A DNA stretch of 64,000 nucleotides from Desmodesmus armatus (taxonomy: Eukaryota > Chlorophyta > Chlorophyceae > Sphaeropleales > Scenedesmaceae), in contig VIIQ02000157.1 in NCBI GenBank assembly GCA_007449985.2, positions 62,001-126,000 on the forward strand. The letters run 5' to 3'. Positions 46,277 through 58,900 of this stretch are shown piece by piece. Below the pieces are notes generated by a model. That model ran no database searches. It was not told where the DNA came from and saw nothing but the letters and a program-made list of their open reading frames with translations. The position numbers were made by a program, and so were the translations under genes. The first letter of the stretch is position 1. Every line of letters starts with the position of its first letter.

Positions 46277-49200
46277 TCACAGCAAGTTGGCGAGGCGCAC
46301 GTTGCCACTGGACAAGCCCACTTCAGTCAAGATTGCTTCCCGTATCATGGGTGCAAGCTTCTCCCTGGCTGCCAGCGCCAGTGCCAGCCTGTGGGAGTCA
46401 ACGCTGTGCACCTGTAAGCAAGACGACAACGCACCGTATGCAGGTGGGCGTTTGTTGTGGATTCGCTGTCTGGGCAGATGCATGAAACTGTCAACAGCCA
46501 GCCATCACCATGCACACGGCAATACGCCAACGCAGTCTGTGTGGGTTAGTGCTAGATTGCTAGAGACGCCTTGTCTTTGTGGGTTGTGGGTTAGTGTTCT
46601 CACCACTGCATCGAATGCAACCAGTAAGCAGACCATTTGAGAAACCAGTGTCAGACCAGCATGTCTCCACGCACCTTGATGCGGATGTGTCTGTGGTGCT
46701 TCAGCAACTCTGCCTGGTCCACATCGTGCTGCCAGGTTCCTGTGAAGACAGTGATGGCAGCCTTGCTGGCAGCTACTGACTCCTGCAGCGTCTCCTGCAG
46801 GGCCGACTGCCAGGCTGCTGGCTGCCCAGGGCGGATAGACGACGTCGCAAGGTTCACCTAAGTCGCACAAGGACACAGCCGGAAGCCGTCCAGCCAGCCA
46901 GACAACAGCCAGACAGTATGTGAGTCATGTCATATCAGGTTATCTTGAGCACGCACTTTCTGCAATGTCACCGGAAAAATGGCCAGGTGCATTACAGCCT
47001 GGCGGCAGGTTGCTGTGTCTTGTGCGACAGAGTGTCAACAGCTTGATCCCTGTAGTATGCAGTGACACGAGTCCTGTCATAACCTCCCGTCAAGATCAAG
47101 CTTGAGGTGCAGCAGCAAGGCTCCTCACAACAAGGCACAAGTTGTGGTCAGTGCTCGCCATTGAATGGCACCCTAAGCACACCTGAGGACAGAAGGACAT
47201 CACTTTGGTGGCCAGCGGGGAGAACAGCAGTGCTGCTGTTGCTCCCATGCTGTCCCCCATCATCACAACATGCTTGTACTGCTGCGTATACTGCTGCAGC
47301 CGTGAGGTGTACCGCTTATGCATCAGGTTTGCATTGCCACCGTGGTACCAGCTGCGGTACGGGTCCACCACATACAGTACATCGAAGCACCTGCAAAGCA
47401 CACAGCATGCCAGGACATGCAATGCCACAGCCATGTTCTGAGCCCCTTGCCTGTGCACGGTACCATTGTTGGCCAAGTCCCTTGATCTTTGAAATTACTT
47501 CAAACACGCACATGATGGCAGCAAGAGGGAGCATCTGACTGTAGAGGAGCCTTAGTTCTCAGATCAGAGCAGCACAAAAAAGCAGCAAGAAAAGGGACTG
47601 GACAGCATCTGCACTCACTCCTCCCCAGGCTTTTCAGCCAATGCAGCCACCTTGGCCAATATGCCTCCCCAATTTGGCAGCCCGGGTGCACTGCCTAACG
47701 CCACCACCAGCACCCGCTCACTGCTGTCGCTGCCGTCCCAGGCTGCGGTTGGGCCCAGCTGCAGCTTGAAGTACCCTGGGCCATCCCCCTGCGGCAGCAC
47801 AGGCATACAGGCAAGGTCCACCTTTGAAGTGCGCGCTAACAAGACTGGCGCTGGTCATGTAACACTGAATGCCACACAGCCAAAAGGGTCTACGTACACG
47901 ATGCAAGACCTGAAATTGCGTCACACACACCCTCCCTTGGGCTTGAGAGCTGATTAACTGTACCCTGATGCAGGCTCTGGCAGCAACAACTCACCGCAAC
48001 ATCCATAGAATGTACATGCAGATACTGCACATGTGTTGTGGACAGAACCACGAGCCCCAGAGAAGCCACGTGCTAATTGCGTGCGCAGCACTTGCGCAAA
48101 CACCAGTGTTGCAGTACACCCAGTCTGCTATACAAGCAAGTCAGTCAGGCTCTTGCGAAGGCAACACAAGCAGCAAGCCACCCATACAGCCCACCTTGAT
48201 AATGCCTCTCCTGACTACAGAGCAGCCCCGCTGCTGCTGTTGCTGCCATGACTCCAGCACATTCCCCGTCAGCTGCTGATCATCCAGCCCAATGCGCGGC
48301 TGCTTCCCTCTTTTGCTGCCATTGCTGCCACTGCTGCTGGCAGCTGCTGCTGCTGCAGCCTCTGCCAACTCCAACAGCTGCAGCACCGCTTGTTCCGACA
48401 GAGGGTTTGCCTCCAGCCACAAGCTAGACAGCAGCGGCCCCTGCGCTCCCTTGCTGCTGCCATCGCTGCCGCCATTGCTGCCAGCAGCATCGCGGCGGCT
48501 GGGTAGCAGCAGTGAGGGTAAGCCGGTAGGGCCCATGGGCAGCTCTGTGAGCTGGTTGCCGTAGAAGTGAGCCTTGCGAAGTGCAGTGAGGCCTGAGAGG
48601 TCCTGTGGCAGCTGCCTGATGCTGTTGTCGGCTATAGACAGCTCCGTCAGTGCCTGCAAGAGGCACCGAACCAGAAGGATACAGCGTACCACACCAAAGC
48701 AACCAATCATCAATTCATAAATTTCTTTTAGCTAAAACCTACCCCCGAGGATGGGGCAAGGACGTCTGGCACTGCTGTGAGCTGTGCGCCCTGCTGCTCT
48801 ACTATCAATCTGTCCACACACCCCTACTTCCACCTACCCCCATCACAAGCCCCCATTACCCCAAGTTCTGCCAGCTGGTGACGCAATGCTGCCAGCTGCT
48901 TGCACTGCTGCTCCTTCCGCCCCCCCCCCCCCCCCCCGGGGGGCAGCTCTATGACACACCCTCTCTCCTCACTGCATCGCCAAAGCCCTGCTCACATCAA
49001 GCTGTGTCAGCACGTCAGGCAGGTCTGTCAACTAGTTGCCTTGCTGCCCCCTCCCCTCTGCGAACCACCAGACACCCTCACCCCTCACACCCCTCACTCC
49101 CACCGCCGCACCAAGCGCTGCTTACCCCCAGTTTTGCGAGCCCGTCCGGCAGTGCTGTCAGCTGGTTTCCTTGGACGCAGACCTCATCCAGGTGCCGCAG

Positions 49201-50525
49201 CTCCTCCCAGCCCAGCTGCGGCAGCTGCTGCAGCTGGTTCCCGTGCACGGACAGCTTCCGCAGGTCTGTCCAGGCGCCTACACAGTCTGGCAGCGCTGCC
49301 AGCTGGTTGCCAGAAAGGTTTAGATCTTGCAGGTGCACACACTGAGTGAGGCTGTCGGGGACATGTGTGAGACAGTTACCTGGCAGTGGTTGGAGAGGCA
49401 GGACGGGACAAGGCAACAAGAGGGCACAGGTGCGCACATTGGGTCATGCTGTTGGAACATGTGTGTCAGACAGTTCACCAGTTGCTGACACTGCAGCAAG
49501 GGAATGGGACATGTGCTGCCAGGAAGAGAGTCTGGCGGTGCCACATCAACTTTTTCGTTAGACCAGAATGAGTGCCAATGTAGATGCACAAGATCTTTAT
49601 CACATCTGCAGGCACCTCTGGCAGCGTTCATCTCTGCGGGTGCATGTAAGCTGGAGTGGTTAAAAGCAGCAAAACAAGCAAGTTGGCAGACTGCCACGCT
49701 AAGGAACATTTACGCCCAGCACACAGATTAGCATATAAAAGTACAGTTCAAAACATAACAGATCCACACCCACCAGCAAGGGAGAGGTTCTTGAGCTTTG
49801 TCAGCTGGCCCAACTGCTGCGGCACTTCCTGCAGGAGGTTCCCATGCACCCACAGGCCCTCAAGCGAGGTCAGGCCAAACAGCTCCGCTGGCAGCTGTGT
49901 GAACAGGTTCCCTGCCAGCACAAGTTTCTTCAGGCTTGTGAGCTTTGCAATGTCTGCTGGGAGGGTCTGCAGCTGGTTGCCTGCTAGAGACAGCTCTATG
50001 AGGCCTGTCAGGTCAAACACTGCTGCTGGCAGCTCGGTGAGCTGACAGTCCGAGAAGTCCTGCAGGTGGAAGGTGAGGACAGAGAGTGATGGAGGTCGGG
50101 GAAGTTTGGGTGTGGATGGAACGTGCTGGTCAGAGGGTGTGCGGTCCACCAGCACATGTGCGAGGTGTGTTGTCCAAGTGCAGAGGGAAGCATGTAGTAC
50201 AATGCTGCACCAGATGCAGGAGGTATGACTGCTAACAACAGGTATGATATTGTTTGACAAGGCCAATGGCAATGGCTTGTGGGATGTTCTGTGGCAGCAC
50301 CCCCTTGTGAAGCCCCCACCCCCCCCTGCTCCACCTGTCTCTCACCAAGCGGTCCGTACTGGATGCAATAGCCAGCTTGATCTGGAGCTCTCGCGCATCC
50401 AGCTGAGCCTGTAGGCGCTGGCAGCTACCGCGGGGTCTGCATTGGGGGCCTAACCTCTGCAGCAGCACAGCGGCTGATGGGGCAGCACTGCTCAAGCAGG
50501 GGTAGGACTGCCGAGCTCGCAGCAT
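46277..50525 (-). CDS. Leucine-rich-repeat protein fused to an alpha/beta-hydrolase-like domain
   Basis: Exons 50525-50346, 50059-49774, 49379-49126, 48653-48195, 47821-47619, 47390-47183, 46857-46675 and 46411-46277 join in phase to 635 residues. The N-terminus (MLRARQSYPCLSSAA...) is Arg/Ser-rich and could be an organelle presequence. Residues about 50-330 hold LRRs of the short LxxLPxxLxxLxxLxxLxLxxNxL type (IELSLAGNQLQTLP, LQDLNLSGNQLAALP). The second half has a beta strand VLVVALGSAPGLPNWGG, then FDVLYVVDPYRSWYHGG, then the nucleophile elbow VVMMGDSMGATAALLF (Ser about 508), followed by FCPQV. A later HSVDSHRLA could supply His. Every splice junction holds phase, so the fusion looks like one gene. 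Substrate is unknown. Confidence 0.8.
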
Positions 50526-52626
50526 TGTGATCTAACAGACCAGCTGCTTCAATGACCAGTCCAGTCAAGAGCTGAAGCACTTCGAGGTTTGTGATCAGAA
50601 AACACCAAACAACTGTTGGAGCAGCAGTAGCAGCACAGGAGCAGCAATGGTAGTGGCTTGACGCCGGCACTGCATAGACCGCACAAAGTAGTCCGTTTCG
50701 GCCGATCAACGCGCGTTTCTGCTCGTCTTTCCGGCCTTTGACCAGGTTTGACTGACAGGCTGTTGCCAACACCGTTTGAACAATGCTCAACCATCAGTGA
50801 CTACCCGCACAGGTGTTTCCTTGCCTACTTCTGCACCTTCAGCATCAGCTTGATGCTGCAGTGCGGTGCAACAGGCAGCCGCAATCCTCTGCATGAGCAA
50901 CAGAGGCATCCCCATGTGCAGACTGGTCCCAGGCTAGTGAGCTCATTCTTGTCAGTGCTTTCAGACAATGCACACCACCCTCAACACCATGAAGCTGATT
51001 GTTTCGTTGTGGCAGGATGAGGCACTGCGAATGAGTCGTGATGGGCTAGCTGTTGCACTCGAAAATCCAGTCAAAGGTGAGTTGAGCATGCACTCACCAT
51101 CCCGTATTGTGGTCAGGCAGCTTTTTCTCAGGGGCAAGAAGGCCTTAGCCATGCCTTGCTTGGTTGGATACACAAGCGCGATGCAACGACAGTTACACTG
51201 CTAGTTTGCTGACACCGTACAGATGCATCTGCCACACTCAAAGCTAGGAGTGTGGCACATACCATACCCAGGCGCACGATTCTGTGAGCATCCTCGAGGG
51301 GGCTGCCCAAGACCTACACTGGAATTTTTTATCACTAGCAACCTCCAATCAGGTTGCAAACGCTAAGCGTACCCTGCACCTGAAGACATGCCTTTTGCAG
51401 GCGACCTGCACATTTGTGCACACCTCTGTACTAGGGGACTGTCAAGCAGGATTGCATCAACACAGAAGGTGTCAAGAGAGCAAAGAAGTGAATGCACCTG
51501 CTGCAGCTGTGGCCGTTTAGAGGTGCAGCCTCAGCCTCACGAAAGAGGAGGGTGACGCATGGATGATGCTGTGGGACTGCTCATGCCGTCAGCGGCTGCA
51601 AAAAAGAAGAAGTACCTCTCGGTGCCTCAGTCGACACAATCTCAGTGTGCAGGGCCCTGTTCAATCACACCAAACCCACCGCAATCAGTGACGGTGTTGC
51701 CACTGCACGCTCTCACACCAATCCTTGTGAAGCAGGCTCTCACTGAACTTCTGTCTTCCAAACACCCAAACCCACGTGGCACTTTTTGAAGTGCAAGCTG
51801 GGTGTGCTTGCCTTCCCAGCAAGATGAGGTGCCTCATGTACGGTTGGCAATCTACAACATCACGGGTGAGGTACAACTTTTGAACTGGAGCGAAGGCTGA
51901 TATACACAACAGTCAGCCACCCTGACAGGTCCAGCTCTACCACAGCTAGTAGCAAAACTTTGAGCACCATGCAAAACTGCCCTCAAAACGTGCCAGTGCA
52001 CACCCCGCTGATTACCGTGTGACACACTGCACCAGTATACAGGTTACGCATGTGAGTCGCACAATGCAAGTGTGCCCCATGCCAGGACATAAGGTACACT
52101 AGGGCTGTTGCCGCTACTCTGTCATGGAATCCTTGGGACCACTAGGAACGCCGATATACATGCCACAAGCACACATCTGTCACACCACTCCCTCCCACCC
52201 GTCACAACTGCCACAACTGTCACAATGGTCACTAGTTCAGGTCCCAGGAGGGGTTGCACCAAGGCAACAGTCGATCCAAAATATCCACACTGCTGCCATG
52301 CTGCGCAGCTGCACCACCAACATGAACATTGCCAGTCCTCATTACATCCACTGAGACCCTCCCCTGTGCACTTCACAAATGGTATTGGTACCAACACATT
52401 GCAACGCAATGCACTCACATGTATCACAGCGGTCTGGTCAACAGTGCAGTCAATAGTCTGGTCAACAGTCAAGACAAGCACGACCTGTCATGATGGGTGC
52501 TGCTGCAGGAAACCAATCAACCATCAGCTGGCTGGCTGAAGGTACTTGTGATTGTGACTAAGTACCACAGCAACCCCCAGGAGCCAATCAACTGACCGCC
52601 TGGATAGCTGGACGAGCCCGCTGCAT
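50526..52626. other. Intergenic region with one exon-like stretch
   Basis: Plus-strand 50968-51076 is open from ATG to a good donor (AAAG|GTGAGT), but I found no acceptor-linked continuation or known domain. TTACA at 52342-52346 may be the poly(A) signal of the minus-strand membrane-protein gene, 281 nt past its stop. No other feature is supported. Confidence 0.4.
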
Positions 52627-53759
52627 CTATGATCCAAAGCTGTACGCGTCCAAGTCCCCAGACGATGCAGGCCTGTGGTTCCCAGCCAGCCTCCACCTGT
52701 GCCTCAGCTTAGCAGCTATGGCAGGGCTGCTGAGGGGCCCTGACTCAGCCGCATTCACCCCACCCGCAGCCCCGTTCGAGGTACCATTTGCGGCAGCAGC
52801 CTTGTGTCCGTTCTGCTGCTTGGCCTTGTCCCCTGCCAGCTGCTCCCTACGCTGCTTGCTGAGCTTTGTCAGCAGCTTTTCGTCCTGCAGCTGCCAGTCA
52901 TACATGCCAGGAAGCCAGAACATCGTGCAGCCCGTGTCAAACACCCAGAAGGCCATCAGGGACAGAAGGTAGTACACGAGCCAGGCATGCTCCCCTGCCA
53001 ACGGCCGCTGTGCACCCTGAACCGCCGCCACCAGCTGCAAAGACCGGATGAACTGCCAAAAGCGGTAGTAAGCATACAGCACTGGCAGCACTGGGGTCAT
53101 AAAGCTGCGGTTCAGGAAAACAGTCTCGAGAAGGACTTGAGGCAGGAACACAAGGAGGTAAGGGCCCAGGGTTGCTGCTGCAAGGGCTTTGATGGTGTCA
53201 GTACCACGCAGGAAGCACTCCAGCAGCACCAGCGTTGGCAGGATGATGGTGGTGACAAAGGCTAAGGCCAGGTATGATGGGAAACCCTGTGGGACGACCT
53301 GGTGGCCGTCTGGCTCAACCCAAGCTCCAGGGTAGGGTGCAAGCCTGCGGGTGCCATTGTCAGCGCCCCTGCAGCACACCACCACCGGGGACGTGGCACA
53401 ACATCTGGTCACTCTGATTTTCGACATGACGAGACATGGGATACGTGATCACGGGCTACCAGGCTGCTGCTGGTGAGCATCAGGAAAGGCGAAAGCAGGC
53501 AGCAGGTGTGTGGGACTTCAAGACAACAGAGCTTACTGTCCTGCTGCTGTCTGACGTGCTGGGTTCATGCCCACCTCTTGCCGCCATAGGAGACAGCGAT
53601 CCAGAGGAGTGCTATAGCAGCTACACTGAAGAATGCGTCGGCTGCATTGTATGCTGCTGCCGTGTGCCACAAACTTGTGAGAGTCCCTCCATCCAACCAC
53701 AGCAGCACGGATGGAAGCAATGCGCCGATCACCAACACTGCACCAGCAAGGGGCCACAT
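52627..53759 (-). CDS. Multi-span membrane protein of unknown function
   Basis: Two exons (53759-53575 and 53368-52627) join in phase to 308 residues ending in TAG. The start MWPLAGAVLVIGALLPSVLL gives one hydrophobic segment, and a second follows in FFSVAAIALLWIAVS. The second exon opens with PYPGAWVEPDGHQVV, then hydrophobic stretches LALAFVTTIILPTLVLLE, LGPYLLVFLPQVLLE and LLSLMAFWVFDTGCT. The tail after about residue 245 is hydrophilic (Lys, Gln, Ala). The GPYLLVFLPQVLLE block followed by MTPVLPVLYAYYRFW recalls a plant family of uncharacterised transmembrane proteins (possibly DUF7733), but I cannot confirm it. Localisation is unknown. Confidence 0.75.
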
Positions 53760-54914
53760 GTTTATCGTACAATCTGACGGTGAAGCGCAGCGATGGGTGC
53801 AGGATTGCCGAAAGTGGGCGTCTCGGAACTTCGGAGTGACGGGGTGTCGGAGTCACCTGAGGTAGGTCAATATAGTGTTCACAAATTGAGGGATTCAAAT
53901 TGGTTCAGTCAAGGGGTCCCCAGCTCACCTGGGGTGCAGCAGAACCACAATTACTGTTGGCAACAGCCAGTTGCAACATGGGTCCGATAAAACACATGCA
54001 ATCTTGTGACACGTGTCATCGATGCAGTTGAGTGTAGTAGATACTGGAGGCAATGCAGGTACCAGAGCATGTAGTAGATACTGGAGGCAATGCAGGTACC
54101 AGTGCACCGCTCATTGGCAGCCTGCCAGGGTGGCAGCCCCATGACCATGTGTGAGGAGGATGCCATCCTGAGCAGCGGGTGCACACAGCCTCACAGCTGG
54201 CATACATTTTAGTGAAACATGACCCGCCTTTTTTGCTGCCCACCCTCAGGCAATCAAATATTGCGGCCATTCCAAACAAAGTCAGGCAGCTGCTCCCACA
54301 ACACAGCAGCCTGGCACCACAAAGCACAGTACTCTCAGGGATTGTTACACAACATCTTATACATACGTGAGAAGTACATGGCATGCTTTTGGCACTGCTT
54401 AGCAGGGCCACAAGCAAAGATCAGCATAAGCACTTTGCCATACCGATCCTGAGGAGCTGTTACTGCCTACTTTGCGCATGCGCCACTGCAGATTCAGGCC
54501 AACACCTGTCTGCTGCCTTGCTGACCACCATCCAGGAGCGTGCACGTGGGGGACTGAAAACAGCGTGTCCACAAGAAAGGAACAAGGGTTGCGAATCAAC
54601 CTGCCAGCTGCCTGCAAGCTGCAACAACCCTGCAAGCGTGTGGCGCTCCTCAAGCCTCACTGCAAGCAGCTGTACCCAGCACCAGTCCGCTAGGTGTACT
54701 CAAAGTTGCACTCATGTTGCTGGTGCGATAGGCAGTCAGCAAGATATGCCACTGCAGCAAATTCAAGGAACCCCTCGAAGGTGTGGCCTCTACCTGGCTG
54801 GCTGCAGCAACAGCTGCACACGACACAGGTTCCAACAACACTCAGCTTTGACCTTGCACTCTGCTGAGCATAACTTTACGAGACGAGCTGTCTACTGCTC
54901 AGTCTGCACGCCAG
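53760..54914. other. Intergenic: promoter of membrane-protein gene, 3' flank of RNASEK
   Basis: Both neighbours run on the minus strand. The stretch contains the 37-bp tandem repeat at 54033-54106. TTACA at 54345-54349 (TGTAA on the minus strand) lies 566 nt past the RNASEK stop. No gene is seen. Confidence 0.45.
54033..54106. repeat. 37-bp tandem duplication
   Basis: Two head-to-tail copies (54033-54069 and 54070-54106) beginning TGTAGTAGATACTGGAGGCA differ at a single base near the end. This is a recent duplication. Confidence 0.9.
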
Positions 54915-55511
54915 CTACCGCCGACCCCTGGCACTCATCACGCACACACAGAACAAAGCGAACACAACCCAGCCCAGGTAGATGCCTCCAACAATGAAGC
55001 AGCTGCGAGAGCCCTGCTCCACTTGCTCCTCTGTCGGCGCATGGTGCCCCTCCTCCTTCTCGTACCATTCACCAATGAACCTGAGAGGCAGGAAACCAGC
55101 ACAGAAGTGTGTAAGCACTACCCTGCTGCTTCTGGTGCTGCTTGCAAGCAGTGCTAGCAGCTACTAATTGGGTAGCAGCTGGGCACTGCACAGCCGATCG
55201 CCACTGACGGCACCATCAGTGCATGCCTGTTGCAAAGGAACTGCTGCAGTGTGTACACTGTACTCAGAGCCTGCAGCTGCCATGCCAAACTCACTGGTAA
55301 TTGTTCTTGATCAGGATCCCTAGCATGAACATGAAGAAGGCACCAAACAGGGACGTCCCAGCGCAGAACGTGCATCCTACACAGCACAGACAAGCGAAGG
55401 CGGGGCCACAGGGTCAGGGTCGCTGAACCAGTGCTGGATACAGCTACAGACACCAGCCAAACTACACGGCTGCCTTCATCAGTTGCTTGACCCACCTGCA
55501 GGGCTGCACAT
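54915..55511 (-). CDS. Ribonuclease-kappa family small membrane protein
   Basis: Exons 55511-55496 (16 nt), 55376-55295 and 55080-54915 join in phase to 87 residues, near the ~98 of the animal protein. The family is a two-helix membrane protein tied to the vacuolar H+-ATPase and once described as an RNase. The first helix includes LFGAFFMFMLGILIKNNYQ, matching the family MLGI segment. A lumen-side loop FIGEWYEKEEGHHAPTEEQ follows. The second helix CFIVGGIYLGWVVFALF matches the family CFI..G.Y pattern. The tiny first exon (MCSPAG) is inferred from phase and may be misplaced. The gene ends in TAG. Confidence 0.72.
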
Positions 55512-55921
55512 CGGGGCTTGCTGGTGCTGCTCAGCAGCTGGACCTGATGACAATCAGTGCGGGGCTGCAACCAGGTGCCTGCCTCGTCAGTCTATTACAA
55601 TGCAAAGTTCAACACAAAACACGACTGGTGGTCTCTGGGGCTTTCAGAATTTGACTAGATCTAGATCTCGACTCCTGCTCCTGCTGCTGCACCTGACAGC
55701 GTTGGTCTTTCTTGGGGTTGATGTTGCAGCTTTTGGTGCCATGCAAATTCGGTGGCTTGCTTCGGTTATGCTTCCAGGACGCACACAGCATAAACCCCAA
55801 GTACTTTTTGAGCTGAGTTGGTTTGAGTTGACTGTCTGGCTGGCCAAAGGTGGCCAGACAAACTTTCAGGTGGAGTGCACAAGCTGACACAGTATGCACT
55901 GACCCACCAACCAGAACAAAC
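55512..55921. promoter_or_regulatory. Divergent promoter region RNASEK / CSE1
   Basis: The two start codons point away from each other across 410 bp, so one short region must serve both genes. No TATA box or known motif stands out. Confidence 0.5.
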
Positions 55922-58900
55922 ATGGAGCCTCAAGTTGCCCAGCTTGCAGAGGCCTTTGGGCGCACCATTCAAGCAGACAGGGTGATTATGCGTGGCATGA
56001 GCTTTCTCCTGCACTTCAAATTGCATCTGTCTGCTTTGATGCGGACTCTGGACGGTTTCTTTCTTGGTTGCAGGATGTGATCCGACAGGCCGAGGAGCAG
56101 CTGAAGAGCGTATCTGTGCAGCCAGGGTACACCATCGCTGTCTTGAAGGTAATAGATGAACTTGTGTGCGCCGCTGACTCTAGCCGGAAGCGGACTGGAC
56201 CCAAGCCGTCCCTGCTGTTGGTGCAGGTGATCGTTGCAGGAGATGCAGTTGGAGTGGACGTGCGGCTGGCAGCAGCAGTCAACTTCAAGAACACCGTCAA
56301 GTACAGATGGGTGAGTTGGCTGAGGCCTCAAACAGCTCAGCAGCAGGCAGTCTTGTGCTGGGTCTTGAAGTTTCCCCTGCAACTGCAACCTGCCGCAGGT
56401 GCCTACTGAGCTGGCCATGGAGTCCGGAACGCAGCCCATACCAGACCCAGAAAAGGTTAGTGTCAGGGCTGTTCATTGGCAACGGGCTTAGGAGTCGCAG
56501 CAGCGAGTGTGCTTGGGCTGTACCACAATGCTCAGCTCCTCAAGCAGGTGCAGCGCCACAACCAGCCCGACTGCTCAAAGGGTACAGTTTTTCGCTGCAG
56601 TGCTGGTTGCAGCTGTGCTGTAAGGTCCCATCTGTTGGGCTTGTGCTGACAGGTTGCTGCACTTATGTGTGCTGCTGCCCCTTGCTTTGCCACACCTGCA
56701 GGGCCAGATAAAGCAGCTGCTGACTGGGCTGATGCTCAACACGCCTCCCTTGGTGCGTGCGCAGCTAAGCGAGGCACTCACACTGATCAGTGGGCATGAC
56801 TTTCCTGCAGCCTGGCCGCAGCTGCTGCCAGAGCTGGTGGAGAGGTTGGCAGGTGTGCTGTGATTGAGAACAGTATGCTTTGTGGAAGCGACCGCAAAGC
56901 TGCAGAACAGCCAAATTTTGGTCAGTGTGCAGCAGGCTCCTGAACAGGTGCAGTAGACAAACAGCCTCCTCTCAACTGCTCTGCTGGCATATTGCCAGAT
57001 GCTGTGTTGGGGGAGGCCAGCGGGCCAGCACACAGTAGCGGCCTGGACTGACAGACATTGGTGTTTATATCAGCAGCAGCAGCAGCAATAAACAGACAAC
57101 AATCGCGTGTTTATTGTGGCAGCGGCTCTGCCTACACATTTGCAAGCCAGCTAGCTGCTTGTACCACTACGCAGGGCGTGAATGATTGGGCAGCAAGCAG
57201 CATGCGCTGCATTTCACAGCCATGCAGCATGGAGCTCGCACTTAGTGCACCAGTTGTGACGAGCCAGACACTGTTACATGCGCATTGCTTCCCTTGTGCG
57301 GCTACCAGAGCCTGGCAGTACATTTTCAAGCAGCTTAAGGATGGGCTGGCGCCAGCAGCAATGGATAAGTAATGTGCTGCTGTGTCTTCCCTTTGTGTGG
57401 CTGTGTGCTGCAGGAGCCAACGGGGACTTGGCGGTTATCAATGGAGTGCTGCAGACAGCCAACAGCATCTTCAAACGCTATCGGGACCAGTACCGCAGCA
57501 ATGCCCTGGTGAACGAGCTTGCAGCCACGCAGGTGCGCTGCAGTAGGGTGCAGGTCAGGACAGCAGCAGCGCACAGCAGAGGCTGCAGCACACATCAGGC
57601 AATTGTGCAGGCTCGTGCAAGGTTACAGTTACTGTGAGGCGTTATGCTGTATGATGCAGATAGGTGCAGGTATGCATGGCAGTATGAGCACTGTTTGTGT
57701 GCCAATTAAGCAGCCGTCACCCTTAGTGATACAACTAATGATGCACGGTGTTGATGGAAGCAGTTGCCATTCTGATGCCGCGCATGCTCACACAACTCCG
57801 CAGGAAGCTGTTGCACCCGTTGCACTCAAGACCACCAGGGAGCTGGTTGCGCTGCTGCCGGCTGCTGCTGGAGACGTGGACCGCTTGCGGGCGCTGCTGT
57901 CGGCGCTGCGCCTGTGCTGCCGCATCTTCTATTCACTCAACGCCCCAGGTCTAACGCCGGTAAGTGTGCTCTTGTAAATGCCTCAGGGCGCACGGTGTTT
58001 ATGACTTCAAGTTGTTTGTTGCTGTTGGTACCACAGCATCGTGTGTGCATGTTTTCGTCGAGGGTACGTTGCACGGCTGTCCGCAGCGTCAGGACGGCAG
58101 TCTGCTTGTGCGCGACCTGCATCACTTGTGTTGGGGCTGTTGGGCATGGTGTAGCTCCTGCTGGCTCCCCATACACAGCTCAACAACACTGCAATTGTGT
58201 TGCACACAGCAGCATCACTAGGTCCCCTGCTGTCCACGAGCCACGACAGCCTCATGCCATGCCATGACATCATCTGCCTGTTACACTGCAGCTGCTGGAG
58301 TCTCAGCTGGACGAGTGGATGGACGCCTTCCACACGCTGGCCACCTACAGCCATGAGCAGCTGGCGGCCGCTGATGCAGCAGGGGACCCTGAGAAGGAGG
58401 GAGCCCTGGACGCGGTCAAGGCAGCAGGTGGGTGAAAGCTTGGGTTGGAGACACTGTGTTGGATTGAAGCCGATATGGAAGGGAGCTAGCAGTGCATCTT
58501 ACAAGGACACAACAATACCGTGTCTGTCTCCTTGCAATACTGGTGGTGGTTTGGGGAAGGGGGACCTATGGCCTGGGCTGGGTTGGGGGGCTGCTTCGCT
58601 GCGCAAGCGAAGCTGACCCTGCCGCCTGGCCCCACATTGACAATTCTTTCTGTTGCCCTGCCTGCCCGCAGTGTGTGCCAACATCAATCTGTTCATGGAG
58701 ATCAACGAGGAGGAGTTTGAAAAGTACCTGCAGACGTTTGTGACAGACATATGGCACATGCTGATGCAGGTGAGGGCAGGCTGTGCACCCAAGCAGACTA
58801 CTTCGCCTTCAACGATGACAGCAGAATGGCAAAGCTCGCAAGACATACCATACCACATTCTTTGTGGGCCATTGTTGCACACTCAGGGTTTGGGCTGGGG

